Positions 1-25,551 of a stretch of DNA of 64,000 nucleotides are shown piece by piece (the first letter of the stretch is position 1; the number at the start of each line of letters is the position of its first letter). The position numbers were made by a program, and so were the translations under genes. Source of the DNA: Drosophila pseudoobscura (Eukaryota; Arthropoda; Insecta; Diptera; Drosophilidae). The notes beneath the pieces were generated by a model, which had not been told where the DNA came from, made no database searches, and was given only the letters and a program-made list of their open reading frames with translations. The stretch spans positions 20,845,001-20,909,000 of the forward strand of contig NC_046681.1 of NCBI RefSeq assembly GCF_009870125.1. Direction: 5' to 3'.

Positions 1-338
1 TCCGTGCTGCAGGTATTAAGTCGTGTGTGCTTAATTAAGCACAAGAATTTCGCCTCGTTGTAACAACACAATGTTTATGGCGATTGGCTAAAATAAGATT
101 TAGAGATGGGGATTTGATGGGTGCAGCTGCTGCGGCTCATCCAATTACCCCAGACAATGAGAGAGAGAGAGGAAGAAGAACCGAATGGAATGGACATGCC
201 AGGGCTACTTGTACACATTCGTGATTGTCACTGGCAACTGCTCTTTGGCCAAGTTCAACACAAGCCATCTACAAAGTAGTCGAACCACAGTCGAACAGCT
301 CTGAGGTAGGGAAAATGGAGACATCAGTTTATACTCAC

Positions 339-13094
<12,756 letters not shown>

Positions 13095-13192
13095 CTTGAT
13101 TAAATTTCGCTTTTAAACTTAAAAACTCGAGAAATAAAATTGGGACTTTTCAAAATTCTATGTGTCAATCGCGTCGTAAGCCCAAAACTTCC

Positions 13193-15390
13193 CTGTAAAA
13201 CACACACAAAATAAAGAAAAAATTTAACATTATTATCATATGGTTTAAAGATGGCAAAGTATTTTTGGATATTTTTCGAAAACTGATTTTTTTTGGTTTT
13301 TATGCTTTTGACCCATTTTGGCAGCGGCGGTGGCAGAGTCGGCGGCAACAGCAGACACAGATAGTATTATAAATTGCTTGTGTGTGTGTGCGTGTATGTG
13401 TATGGGTACGCGGGTGAGTTTTCGAAATTCTATTTTTCTTTCCAAATATGAGCATGTTTTCCCGATTCGTAGTTTCGAAATTCCCGTTACCGTAACCGGA
13501 TATTGAAGTAGCGCCTTGGATTCATTTCGTTTCGCACCTCAAAGTTAATTAGGCCTTGTTTTGTTGTTGTTATAAACACAGACAACAAGTGAATTGTGTG
13601 GGTTGTCGCCTAAATATAGATCACTGATCCGATACATGCATACCATACATACGCATGTATATATGTATGCATGTGTGTATATGTATAAGCGATGGTGTGG
13701 TGCCTATGTGGGGCGTTGGTATTTGTTACGTAATTTCGATTTTCAATCAAATTTTCCCGTATTTCCTGCAAAATGTTCCTCCTTCCTTTATGGAAGTAAT
13801 TCTTTTGATTACATAACCCGAACCGGTAGATGAACCATTTTCATTTTGATTTTTGATTCAATGTAAATTTCTTTCACTGGATAACACTCACTCTTTCAAG
13901 AAATTACCGTTTCAGATTTTGGATTCAGAATCCAGAAAATTCGACACGCGAGTTAGGGTTTAATCGAGCTGCTACTGCTGTATGACTGGGCTGTATCGCG
14001 ATATGAAGGCGTGTTCTAAGACAACCGAGTTGCAAGATCGCAATGATCAATTTTAGCACGCCTGGTATACCGCTTGGCGATATATGCGATATTTTCGACA
14101 ATCCACACAATCGACAATCGACGATCCAATGCGATTCAATTCGATTCGACGCGACGCGAACTTTCAACGAATGCGTTATTTTTAAAATTCTCGAAATTAT
14201 TTCGAAACTACATATGTACGTATATAGGTAGCCAACCCATACACACTTATATATGTTATATATGTATTGGGATTGGGTAGATTTGAGGAGCTTTTCGGCC
14301 TGCTACCGCATGGCATACATCTATACATATATACATATGTATATATATACCGTATCTATATGCGATCTCTTTCTAATGTCTTTGGTTATTTTTAAAACAT
14401 ATTCGAAATATTTTCGCCCATGTATATGAGTCTGCAACGAATTCGAATTCTATTTGTACTCGTATTTTCATTTGATGGTATGCCACGCATATCTCTCTGG
14501 CACACAGGTATTTGTGTATGAAATCATCTAGCCAGTAATTCGAAATCGCTATTACAGCATTTCGAACCACAATTCAATTTCTTGATGAAGTAACAGATCT
14601 CTGTTTCTTTCTTAACGTTTTCGAGAGCAGAAAATCTTTATATTTGATTGATGTATGAGTAATTTTGAAATTTTCGAATGGAAGAACAAGATTAGCAGCA
14701 GATCATATGTACATATATGACATATGATATGATGGGGTCCTGACAATAAGTCCTGATAGTGGTTTAAATTTAATTCTTTTGATTAGGGATCATTAGAAAA
14801 ATCTATAATTTTATGATCATTCCTTTTCTAAACTTCTTATAACCTTGATAAGTCACTTTTCTTTCAGTCCTATAACTGATAAACGACATTTGTGAGGTTT
14901 GGTTGATCTGTTACACAAGATAATGATGATCGATCCGGTTACCTATCATCATAAAATCATAATTTACTATCAGAAAATGTTAGGTTAAGTAACTGAAGGA
15001 AATCTTTTGGTAGGGCCGTTAATTATAATCCAGTTGATTTGATAATCCGATGTATTCCGGGTCACTGTTCGTATTGTCACCGTTTTTATGGTTAGTTTTT
15101 CAAGCTTTTCGTAGATCCTTTTGGCAGGACAACGCACATACACACACGTACACTTTTCTTTCCTTTTTTGTATGGAAATTTATGGTAATAATTTTTTTAG
15201 GTTTATTCTTTTTGACTTTTTGACAAAAAGGTCAAATTGTTGCTGTCTCTTATACACTCTACTGCTGCCGCTGCTGCTGCTGCTGATTACTGCCACTGCT
15301 GCTGCCTGCTGCTCTTTTGCTGCCGCTGCTGCGGATGCTGGGTAATATCCAATAAATCAGAAATCGCACATTCAAAGGTGTTGCACTTAC
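13193..15390 (-). promoter_or_regulatory. Mhc: Mhc intron 1, candidate muscle enhancer
   Basis: Roughly 2.2 kb between the presumed exon 1 and exon 2. It holds two identical TTATTTTTAA words at 14176-14185 and 14386-14395 that match the MEF2 consensus YTAWWWWTAR. It also has many TATGTACATATGTA-type simple repeats near 14200-14350 and a CTG/CAG-rich patch near 15260-15340. In D. melanogaster the first Mhc intron carries muscle regulatory sequence, so the MEF2-like sites are plausible enhancer parts. No coding exon is seen in it. Confidence 0.5.
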
Positions 15391-15440
15391 GCGCTCGAAA
15401 GCCGTTCTGAACCGTGCAACCGGTAAACTTGCCTTTTATA
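15391..15440 (-). promoter_or_regulatory. Mhc: Candidate Mhc TATA promoter and short exon 1
   Basis: On the minus strand a TATAAAA box lies at 15434-15440. An initiator-like TCAGAAC begins at 15410, about 30 bases downstream, and a consensus donor GTAAGT starts at 15390. This would give a very short non-coding exon 1 (about 15391-15410) spliced to exon 2 at 13192 across a 2.2 kb intron. Known fly Mhc genes have a non-coding first exon and a long regulatory first intron, which fits. The exact start site and exon length are inferred. Confidence 0.55.
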
Positions 15441-16386
15441 CGGGGCAATTTGATACCCATGCTTCCCCTATGCCGGCCCGATTCAATTAAAGCTTTCCAC
15501 CCAGTGCGTGTGTGTGTGCGTGTCTGTTTCGCTTTTTCTTGCTCCCTTTTTCGGTCTAGTCTAGCATTGGATCGGGCCGTAGCTTGTTCTCCCAGCAAGT
15601 GGGCATCGCCTTGCGACAGTGTGTGTGTGAGTGGAGCATATGATGCAATCGCAGGCAGGACCGCTGTGAGAGCCGAAAGCTTACCGTCGCACGGTTGTGT
15701 GAGCATCGGAAGCTCTCCTAGGACAGCTATCTCGCTTTCTCTACAACACTCTCTCAGGGGCTAAGTCAAATTCATTTCAATGACAAGAAGAAATCCTTCA
15801 CTCTCAATCTCTTGGTCTCTCTCTCTATTTTCTTTATCTTTTGGTGTGGAAAAGCTTTAATTTTTATTTGTTTCACATATCATTTCTACATGCACATGTG
15901 TGTTCTGGTGCGGGGGTTCTTTATTTGTTTTTCTCGGTGATCATTTTTCGCTTTTTGTTCTGGTTTTGGTTTTTGGTCACCTCAATGCCAATTTGATCTC
16001 CCAACGGATCGGTGGAGGGTGAAGATGAAAGAGAAGGTAGCTGTGGTGGGTGCTGCTTCCTTCTAATCGGTGATCTCTTTACGATCGCTAGGTAAGCCCC
16101 CCATCGCACAGATCAGTTCAGTGGCTGTCCAACAGTTCTACCGATGCCAACAGCTGTTCGGCCTGTCTATACGGATATAGAAATCCAATTAGATCAATAA
16201 AGATCACTACCGATCGGTAGGTAAATCCATCTAGATCTTGGTTAACAAGTAAAGCCGCAAGCTACAGACCCATATCTATCAAGAAATGATCGATGATATA
16301 CTAGGAATACAAAAACATAGAGATTCCTTGTCTGCCAAAAATAAAAATGTGAACTTCAAAAAAACATCGATGGGCTAGAGAGAATG

Positions 16387-16421
16387 AGAATACGAATGCG
16401 AATACGAATACGAATACGAAA
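16387..16421. repeat. GAATAC hexamer microsatellite
   Basis: About five to six tandem GAATAC/GAATGC units in the spacer upstream of Mhc. No other structure is seen. Confidence 0.8.
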
Positions 16422-18649
16422 CGAGCGCCAGCGACATAGCATACAGATGCACTTCAAGATAGACAGATACTCAGATAATCTGCTACAGACACATAGATGT
16501 GGAGAGATACTTTAGATATAGATACGATAGCGAAGAAATGCCAAATCAAATCAACGTTGTCGGCGTCCTTCAGAGCAATGCGAAAATCTTCAGCTTTCAA
16601 TGCTAAAATCCCAAGAGTGTTTCGTATCTGGCAGATACAAAATGCATTCTTATGAAACCCATGTTCTCCCGATTTGTCGGGCATTTATCAAGCGCCTGAC
16701 CCGGCCCGCCGACATAGACAATTATGATAAATGCCACCAGAATTGAGGAGCTACACACTTTAAAATAAAATATAAACAAAACTGTCAAATTCCGACAACG
16801 AAATTATTCATAATTTGCAAGCAAATTACAAAAATTACAGAATGCAGCATCTTTGGCATAATGAAAATATATGTAATATCAAATATGATATAGAATTGAG
16901 AAGCATAAGCTGAATCAGAAGAAAAATATAAAATGATACACCCACATCAAGGGATCGCTGAAAAATACTTTTCGTAATGATTTCAAATGCTCAAAATATT
17001 TGAGAATTAACAAAAACAAAAAACGAAAAACAACAAATAAATTCTGACAAAAACAATTTTCAAACATTTTAGGAATATTTATAGTTCCCAAGTTTCAGTT
17101 CTCATCAAATGTGTGCGTTCTCCTTCCTCAAGATCCGCATCTGTATGCCTATTCTGCTCTCGTTTCTTTTCGCACATATAAAATTATCATAATTTTTGTT
17201 GGTTTTTCGGTTCTTTTGCTGATGGTTTTACCGCTGAAACAGAATCTGCGATGCGACATTTTCGAATACTAAAAAAAATACGAACAAAACCCGAGAAAGC
17301 CCATACTGAAGCAGAATTTCGCATGATCTTTTGAACAGAAGGAACATTTTGCAAGGCGATAAGTTAAGTTGCCTTTTAATATATAGGGTAGAGATCTGCA
17401 CATGTTTATTATGTTTGTATAGAACGAACATTTAGTGGTCATAAATTATGGGTCATCCCAGACAAGTACTTAAGATTGGCTTCTAGATTGTTCCCTTCCG
17501 CAAAATAAAATTCAAGTCTAGCTCGAAGACTCATAGCACGATATGGTATATTTGGAAAGCCCAAGGAGGCATCTATTATTATGTTCCCAGAGGTAGACAT
17601 TTCAAAGACAACGATTTATTATTATTATTTATATATTGAGAATATATATCTTTAAATACGGTCTATCCCGAGGGAGGACTCTAAACTGTTTCATAAAAAG
17701 TGGTTCCAGATGGTTGGCTTTCTCAAAACAATATAACATCTTTGCGTGTTCTTGTTCAGGGACTTTCCCTGCAAAAACCTCAACAAAGAATCTATTCTTC
17801 TATTCCTAATTTTATCAAAGAGCCCAACACATTTCGGTTTTGACTCATTGACGCAAAGCAATTTTGCATTTTAGTGTCAAGATGCTTCTTCTTCTTGGTC
17901 TCTTTGGCATGGGCGGCCTCCCTCAAATCAGTTGGGGCAGCCACAAGAGCGTAGAGGGGGGCCAGATGGGGTGGTGGTGCCGACTGTCTACACGAGGCAG
18001 CAACAATTATTGCATCCAATGGGCTATTTCAAAGCTGCCGCCCGAGTGCGATGTGAGAGGTTTCCTCGTACCGTGCCCACCTGCACCATCATGAACGCCA
18101 CCACTACAGAACAGCACCCGTCGTGGATGCCAACTAGAAGACACATTGAAAGGCATTTCGAGAGAGGGGTTGGGGGATGAAGATGAAGACACAAAAGCAG
18201 ATCAGAGGAACACGTTTCTGTTGGAGATCACCGTCATGCGTATATACCCCATATATAGGTTAGTGGACCAGATTGAGTGTGGATTTCTACGACTTAATAT
18301 TGAAATGTTCAAGTAAAGAACATTAATCATAATATTGACACCAAGAGACGCAAAATATATGGATCAAATTTTATGAAATTTAGTTCAAAATTAAAAAAAA
18401 AAAAAGACAATGTCTATCAGTAGTAGTACTATAATTTTGAATACTTTAACTCATGTCTGACCGACACAGGCTTAAATAAATGTACATAAAGTTGTATATC
18501 CTGAGTTTATTTATTACTTACTTATTATTGAAGTAAACTTCCTTACAATTGATGTGATTTCATTTAGAGAACATTTATAGAACGGACTTCTGTAAATGGT
18601 TTCAAACAGGATACATTAATAACTAAGATTGAATATTAAGAAATAATAG

Positions 18650-19010
18650 TTATGCGGATAGGGCCGCGGCACTACATTCATACCCGATACTCAGTTAGTA
18701 TAAGTAGTATGAGTGAACTTTTTTTACACCTGTTTCTTTTTCTCCATTTTTACAACAACACCAAACGTTTAATCTCGCTTCCCTTCGCCACACCGCGCAC
18801 ACAGTTTGGCGAAATTTTGAGGAAAACTTCATTCAGTGTAACATCACAGGAGCCTTCACACCAAATTTGGTTGCTCTAGCTTTTATAGTATCTGAGAACT
18901 AAGCGTCAAACATGACGGATGGAATGATAGACGGACGGAAAGACAGAGATAGCTGTATGACTCGATTATATATACTTTATTGGGTCTTAAACGCTATCTT
19001 CTGGGTTTTT
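18650..19010 (+). mobile_element. DINE-1/INE-1-like transposon relic
   Basis: The stretch reads through several landmarks shared with the 3' part of Drosophila DINE-1 (INE-1, SGM) Helitron-like elements. These are a degraded CATACCCGATACTCAGTTAG, then TTTGGTTGCTCTAGCTTTTA and a GACGGACGGA run. They are followed by GACTCGATTATATATACTTT, then a GGGTC...AAACGCTATCTTCTG tail. Order and orientation agree with the family as I remember it. The copy is diverged and I see no open reading frame. Exact ends are uncertain. Confidence 0.65.
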
Positions 19011-22000
19011 TAAAAGGTTTTTAAAATCCAGATCTTTATATTATAAACCCGAGCAAATTTGAATGAATAACTTTACTAGCTTTATATGAAGCATTGTATA
19101 GTATTAATTGACTACGGTCTTAATTTTAAAATCATTTTAATGCAAGATGTTTAGTTAATATACATACTTTCTAGGGTACTCTAGAAATCGAATTCGGCAT
19201 TGGCCGCACATGTCACACACTGTGATACTGTGGGTAAATGCGACACCCAGAAAGGTTACGACACAGGCATATATCCCGCCCCATCAGTTTTGATTTTAAG
19301 ATAGAATCAGTAACCCTGCCCGAATTTTCTGTCGAATGGTATTCCCGAGAAATTTTGAAACAGCAATTGGTACAGAGGGAAAATATTTTAAAAACGGCAA
19401 CCGTGACCAAAATACATACATATTCTATAGATAACTCTCGTCTAAATGCATTGGAACCTATCCAAATTGTCGATATAAAAATATCTATCGTCGGGCTGAC
19501 GTTCGCCGCTCGTCGGTCAACGTCGGGCACTCGGCCGCATCTGCATCGCATCTCCGGTGCACCGTGCAAAGTGAACCGTATTCCCATGCCCACACCCAAC
19601 ACCCGAATTCTCTCTTAATTTTGCAAATTATTCTCGAAAGGGGAGAGCCGGTGGGGAAGGGAGGACCGTTGCCAGGTAGCACATGTGCCCATGCGCTCCT
19701 CGCTTTCGCCTATAATGCCTGTCATGAAAAATGAATGAACACTTCCTGCATTACGCCCGGATTATGTAAGAGTGGGTCTGGCTGAATATCTCTGGTAGTA
19801 TTTCAGCTAAAGAATCCCTCCGAAGGGGAAACAATGGATGGGAATTCTGACAACTGCAAATGGAAGAGCCCATTGTGGTTGATAATATAGTTAAATATTA
19901 ATAATGATCAGCTCTGTGACTCTTTGTTTTGATTGAATATGGTAGACGTCAAGTCAACCTTTTTTGATAGATCGTCTCTTTTTGCAAGTAAGATATTAAA
20001 ATAAATGAAAACTAATGGATCATTCTAATCCATAAAATATAGCAATAATTTAGCTATTCTATAGTACATACTCTTAAACTATTTCAGGACAAGCTACATA
20101 TATCATTAGTTTCAGACAGTTGTAAGAGAAGATGGAATAGGTATACAAAATATGAAAATTAAATAGGTCCGGAAAATGTTTACTTTGAGCGTGGATTTAC
20201 AGCCAAAAAATGATATATTCTACCGTCCTCCAATAGAACTAAAACTATAAAGAAAAATTCTTTAATGATATTAATAAATATTTAAGAAAATTACTTATGA
20301 AAAGGGTTCTGCACACATCATATACACACCTGTGTAAATACAAAACGGAAGGGGTAGTGATTTCTATAAAGCTATGATATCATTTTAAAATTTTTTCCAG
20401 TATAGAACACATTGAACAAAGGAAACTACAATATTTTCTAAACTAAAAAATCAGGTAAAACTGTTTATATTTCTAGTACAACAATTTGTTTATATATTTT
20501 GGCAATCCTAAATGTTTTCCAGGCCTCAGCTGGTTGTCCGATCAATGTCCGATTCGTGTGGGTCCCGAATGATTAATTGCCGGGGCTCAATTAAAAACCA
20601 CACACGCATCTAATGTAAATCCAATCTGCAGAGGATCTAGCTTCACCATACATACATATGTACATATGTATATACACTTGAAGATATGAATATGCAGTTG
20701 TCATATATTGCTTATTAATTAGGCAATCACATCGAATCATTAAGTATTAGTCACTGATGTGTGGAGCATTAGGAATTATTTCTGTAAGCATTTGTCACCC
20801 AATTAAATCGACGGCACCCGAGCCTGAGTGCCCGAGCAGCCGCCAGGCAGCCAAATCATCCACAGAAGCAACTACTATATAAAACTCAAGTGCAGCGGAA
20901 TGCAATAATCGAAGTCTATATAGCGTCGAGACTTTTATTAATGATGAGTGAAAACGAGAAATGAAAATAATTTTCTTTTGGGGAGAAAGAAGGAGGTATT
21001 CAGGCCCCTTTTCAGACGACGCCCCTGTGTGTAATGTGTGTATGCAGACTGATTAATCATATACAGACCATATAGACAGTATGGAAATGAGTCAGTACGC
21101 AACAGATTGTAAAAGTATTTTTCGATTTCGTTTTTAGAAATTTATGAGCGACAAGCAAAAAGTATTTTTAAAACATATTTCATACTCCACTGAAAGCAAA
21201 GGAACCCATCTATGTGGGTCGGGAGCAGAAGAAGACTGTTCTATATATCCAATCTAGAGATACATATATCTAATGTTTTCACAGTGAAGATCTCTGAAAA
21301 AGAAATCTTTTGATTTCGGGTGAACATGTTTTGTAGAACACTTTTAAGTCCTTTAAAACACCTTCCTCAGGGAGTCAGAGGTACTAGTACTATCCACTCT
21401 AAGGAGCTTTTACTGTACAAATATATGGTTATTTCTAGGAAGTTGTGTGGTCAAGTTAAGGTAACCAAAATTTCAAAAGATGTGAGCAGCAGCAGAAGGA
21501 GCAGCATCAGGTAGATAACTTCTGAGCTCTGGATCTGCGGGCAGATTGCGAACATATGGGTCTATAATAATATAGAGGTGTAGAGGTAGTGGATCCTCTA
21601 TATACCTCGGAGAGCATACCTACTAAATCTAAAAAACATTTCATATGCGTTTAATATAGACGCCGCTGTGGTCTAAATTTAAAACAAAAGCTATTTAGTT
21701 GCGAAGAAGTTCAACACAAGCGAACAATTTCTTCGCTCTACTCTGCAGTTTGTTCGCTTCTGCGCTAGCTATACGTACAGATATATATCTATAGGAATAT
21801 CTAAAATTTACTAGATACAGACGCACACAGACGCATCTGGCGAAAGACTGTGTGACTGCGTCCTGGGCACTAACTATACGAAAATCTAGAGAAAGAACGA
21901 ACGCATACGCCGTGTGGTACGTGGTACGGACCGATGAGTCCGTCAACATATCTCACAGATACACGAGCTTCTCTTGTGTCTGTATTTGTATCTGTATGCG

Positions 22001-23631
22001 TATTTGTGCGGCTGAGCAGTAAAGCAACACTTTTTTTGCTCGTGTTCGTCAGAACGTCCATGTCCACGTAGTGTATTGGTGTTTTCATCTCTCGAAATGT
22101 TTCAATTTGTCTATTTTTAGTCGAAAGTTTCTTTTTGTTTATTAGTTCTTTTCTTTTTTTTTTGTTGTTGTTTTTATTTTGTTCTTGTTGCTTTTCCTTC
22201 TTTGACTTTCCCTCTATGTGCTAGCTATACAAGTATATAGGAGCTTAGGTACAATATATAGCAGTGGGTCGGTCGTGGCGAGGTCTCATCTGCTCTGATT
22301 TAACGTCACAACTGAGGAATGTTTCGGCTATTATTTTCGGGGGCTTCTTATTCTCCCACTGACTGCTGGCTGCTGGATCCTCTACGCATTGTTTGGCCTG
22401 ACTTTCATATATTTTTCCACTGCAAAAAGCTTGAGATCTGTAGATATGTAGGTACTCGTACATCTGTTTATATGGCCTGTTGTATACCGTGCAGTGTAGG
22501 TACATAGCCTGCCAATGGCTGGGCATTAGTCTAGGTGTTTGCTTAGATTTAGCTGGGGATGTCTATAAGGTCAAACTATGTATACTCGTATATGCTTAGG
22601 TGAATGGGGTTTTATATAAGTTGGATAATAGGAGCCCAATTAGCAAGTGGAAAGGTGTGAAATCATTAGATAGAAATCCATAACTAAGTAGAAAATGTAA
22701 TTCAATGAAACGAAGAATATCTGGTGCGATCTTTCAGCTTAAGCCGGTTGAAAGATATTAAGGGATCATTTACACTCAATATTTAAGTGGTTATCCACAT
22801 ATCCTGATATCAAAAGAGCAGTCAACACATAAATATTTCAATATGTACAGATGATAGAAAAGTTGTAAAATGTTAAACATATTTTGAAGGAATATTTAAT
22901 CAACAATATCAATTCAAACTTGTGTATCCTTTCCTTTATTTTAGAAGGTTTGGATCATCGAAGGATATGATTGTTTATTAAAAAGTAAACAAACTTAATG
23001 AATATTTGAATGTTTCCTAAAATAAATGTTAGACATGAACCATAATCTATTTCACCTTATTTTCTTAATACTTAGTACTATTTATACCAAAGAACAAGAA
23101 AATACTTCTGTATGTAGACGTTATATGGCACCCATCTAAGCTATTGATTCACTTCGATTTTTCAGTGAAGAGGATCAACGATTCCCCATGATCGAACCCG
23201 TAGGTAATGCCTCAAAATTCTCTGCACATGCAGCCGCCAGTGAGTAAACCAGATATAAAACCATAAATTGGTTACCATGGCGCTGATTTCAGCTAGAGAT
23301 ACTGCAAACATACCGCGTATATACCCGCCATAACCGGAGACACGATACGGTTATGCGAAATAGGAGTGGATACTCGTACACCAGGCGCAAAACAATTATA
23401 AACAGCATGTTTTGGTAATGTTACGCTTGAATTGCCTGTGCTACTCGTAAAACATTTTGCAAACAAGAGATACAAGCGGTCCTGATAGATTATACCCTCC
23501 AAAATGGGGATGGACGGAGAGAGAGAGCAGAACGCCTGCTTTATCTAGGGGCTAAACAACACCATGGTGCATAAATCAATATTACGCTTATCTTGACCAG
23601 CTGTGAGAACTTGTGCAGGCTGGCCGTAGCC

Positions 23632-25393
23632 ATGACAGAAATTGGAAACACGAAAAGTGCCATTGAGACCTCACTTGAGTTTCACTTTCCACTCGACATG
23701 GGTTACTGGTCGGAGACGCGGGCCTGGCTACTGAGGGATCCAGCAAAGCTCATCCGCTACCTGGTGCTATTCGCCTGCAGCATCGTGGTGATTGTCCAGC
23801 TCTACGAGTGTTTTGCAAAACTCTACGATCCTCCGATCTCTACACACTCGTACTACAACCTAAACGAAACAATTGAGATGCCAGCGATAACCATATGTCG
23901 GGAACCACCCTACAGAGAGGACGTTCTCACGGTGAGTTAGTCATATAGGAACCCTAGCAGTTTCCCTTAAGTATGATTGTTCTTTTGTAGAACCTGTCTG
24001 GAGCATACTGTCCGCATCCAAAGTATGCAACCTGCTGGATGAAGTATCCTTTTGGCGAAATATCCCTAGATGAGTTCTTTGAGAATTCCACCCATGACGT
24101 CGACGACACCTTTATCCTCTACGGACTAAATGGTGATAAGAACAGTGGGTACAGTTTCAGCAATATGTTAGAGGAATACTCACACACCCACATGCCTTTT
24201 AGATCTAGAAATCGACAGCAGTCTGCACTTTTATATGGGTCGCTGCTATACCCTACGCCCGAAGGCACCCACCAAGCGAGTCTCCAAATCTGTGGGCTAC
24301 TCTCTGATGTTAGAACATGCCAGATCCACAACCTCGACCAGTGACGTGGACACTGGAGGATCAGGCTGGCATGTCTTCATTCACGATAAACGAGAGAACT
24401 TTACAGGTAAAATCTTTTCAAATTCATCTTTAAAATGAAACCTTAAATTTTCGAATGCTCACCCAAAGAAATCAACATGAAGGGCTCGGGACGTGTGGAA
24501 TATGTTTTCGTGAATATCAATGAGGAGATTGAGATCAAGCTCCAGAGTCAATACTTTTCGAATGTGGAGACTCGCGAGGAACCCTGCTCCAGTGATGAGG
24601 GCTACAGTGATTTGAAGGTACTCTTAAACGAAAGAATTTTTGCCTTCAGCTAAACTTTAACCTTTTTTCAGTGCGGGGATCATTGCATCTGGCAGGATTT
24701 GGCGGATGAGTCAAAGTGTTCGGGTCCTTGGATGCACGAGATTGTCAATGAGCCCTGCAATGACTCCCTATCTATGAGGAATCTAATAGCGGACTATAAG
24801 GAGTAAGGTTCTATCCCTTGAAGAATTGTTCCCACCTAATAGTTTTTCCCGTGTTAAGGGTCTATGAGAATGAGGATGACTTTGACTGTGACTGCATTCA
24901 ACCCTGCCAGTCCCGAATCTACACAACTTTCATACAGAGCCGTAAAGTCTTTAACCAGCCAGAGCCCCGCTCTCTAATCTATATATACTATACAACCAAA
25001 TTGATATCGGTATGGATGGTAAATGACATATCGAGCATTTAATGATTGGTTTTTCCCATTACAGATGATTGAAGAGCGCCCAAGTTACGATACAACGCAG
25101 TTTATAGCAGATATAGGTGGTTCTTTGGGCTTCCTGTTGGGTCTTTCGGTTTTAGGACTCATTGGAATACTGGAACATGTAGGATATATCCGTTATGGCG
25201 TCTATTATATTTATCATTTGATTTTCCTCTTTTCCAGATGACTCTATTCTTTTGTGGAGGCTTTATCAAGCGCATGCAGCAGAAGGAGAAAAGCAAATTG
25301 GGCGAAACATCAGAAGATGGTCAGTCCCAGACCAGCGGTGAAACCATCGATGTGGCTGTGTCCACTGTCTATAAGAAGAAGTCTGGGTATTAA
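23632..25393 (+). CDS. ppk17: Pickpocket-type DEG/ENaC sodium channel subunit
   Basis: Amiloride-sensitive-type cation channel subunit of the plasma membrane. Eight exons join in frame to 448 residues: 23632-23931, 23991-24132, 24203-24406, 24469-24617, 24672-24802, 24859-25009, 25065-25178 and 25238-25393. Membrane segment 1 is near residues 41-58 (IRYLVLFACSIVVIVQLY). A cysteine-rich extracellular domain follows, with GRCYT and the CDCIQPC cluster. Membrane segment 2 near 377-400 carries the pore signature GGSLGFLLG. The ATG at 23632 is the first in the frame. The intron 24133-24202 must be removed, because the frame otherwise stops at 24344. AATAAA signals lie at 25442 and 25459. The ppk17 name rests on the family and on its place beside yellow-b; the family call is secure. 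Confidence 0.9.
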
Positions 25394-25551
25394 TAGAAGG
25401 AGTCAAGCTGGCTTGGCATTCCATATATCCTACCTAAGCATAATAAAAGTACTTATCAAATAAATTTCTTACATTTAATCAACATTACAAGCAAAGCTAA
25501 GAACTATTTATAATACAGATGACAGGGAGATGATGATCCTGGAGGAAGGAT

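Larger units (their letters stand above)
15441..23631. other. Gene-poor spacer between Mhc and ppk17
   Basis: About 8.2 kb without a protein gene I can support. The first part presumably holds Mhc upstream control sequence. The rest is AT-rich, with simple repeats such as GAATAC units near 16387-16421, a transposon relic near 18650-19010, and scattered short open frames. None of those frames has a recognisable domain or a convincing exon chain. Slightly more GC-rich islands occur near 17860-18190, 19200-19700 and 21690-22100; I could not identify them. Confidence 0.6.

Noticed and set aside
19213-19618. Open frames of 126 (+) and 129 (-) codons in the spacer
   Set aside because: Neither has a recognisable domain, exon partners or clear coding bias; both overlap the same bases on opposite strands.
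21925-21950. CCGATGAGTCCGTC, similar to a hammerhead ribozyme core
   Set aside because: The required GAAA segment and flanking stems are missing, so the ribozyme fold cannot form.
24039-24344. A continuous 101-codon frame reading through ppk17 intron 2
   Set aside because: The frame ends in a stop and loses the conserved GRCYT segment. Splicing 24133-24202 restores the family sequence and a frame that closes exactly at 448 codons.
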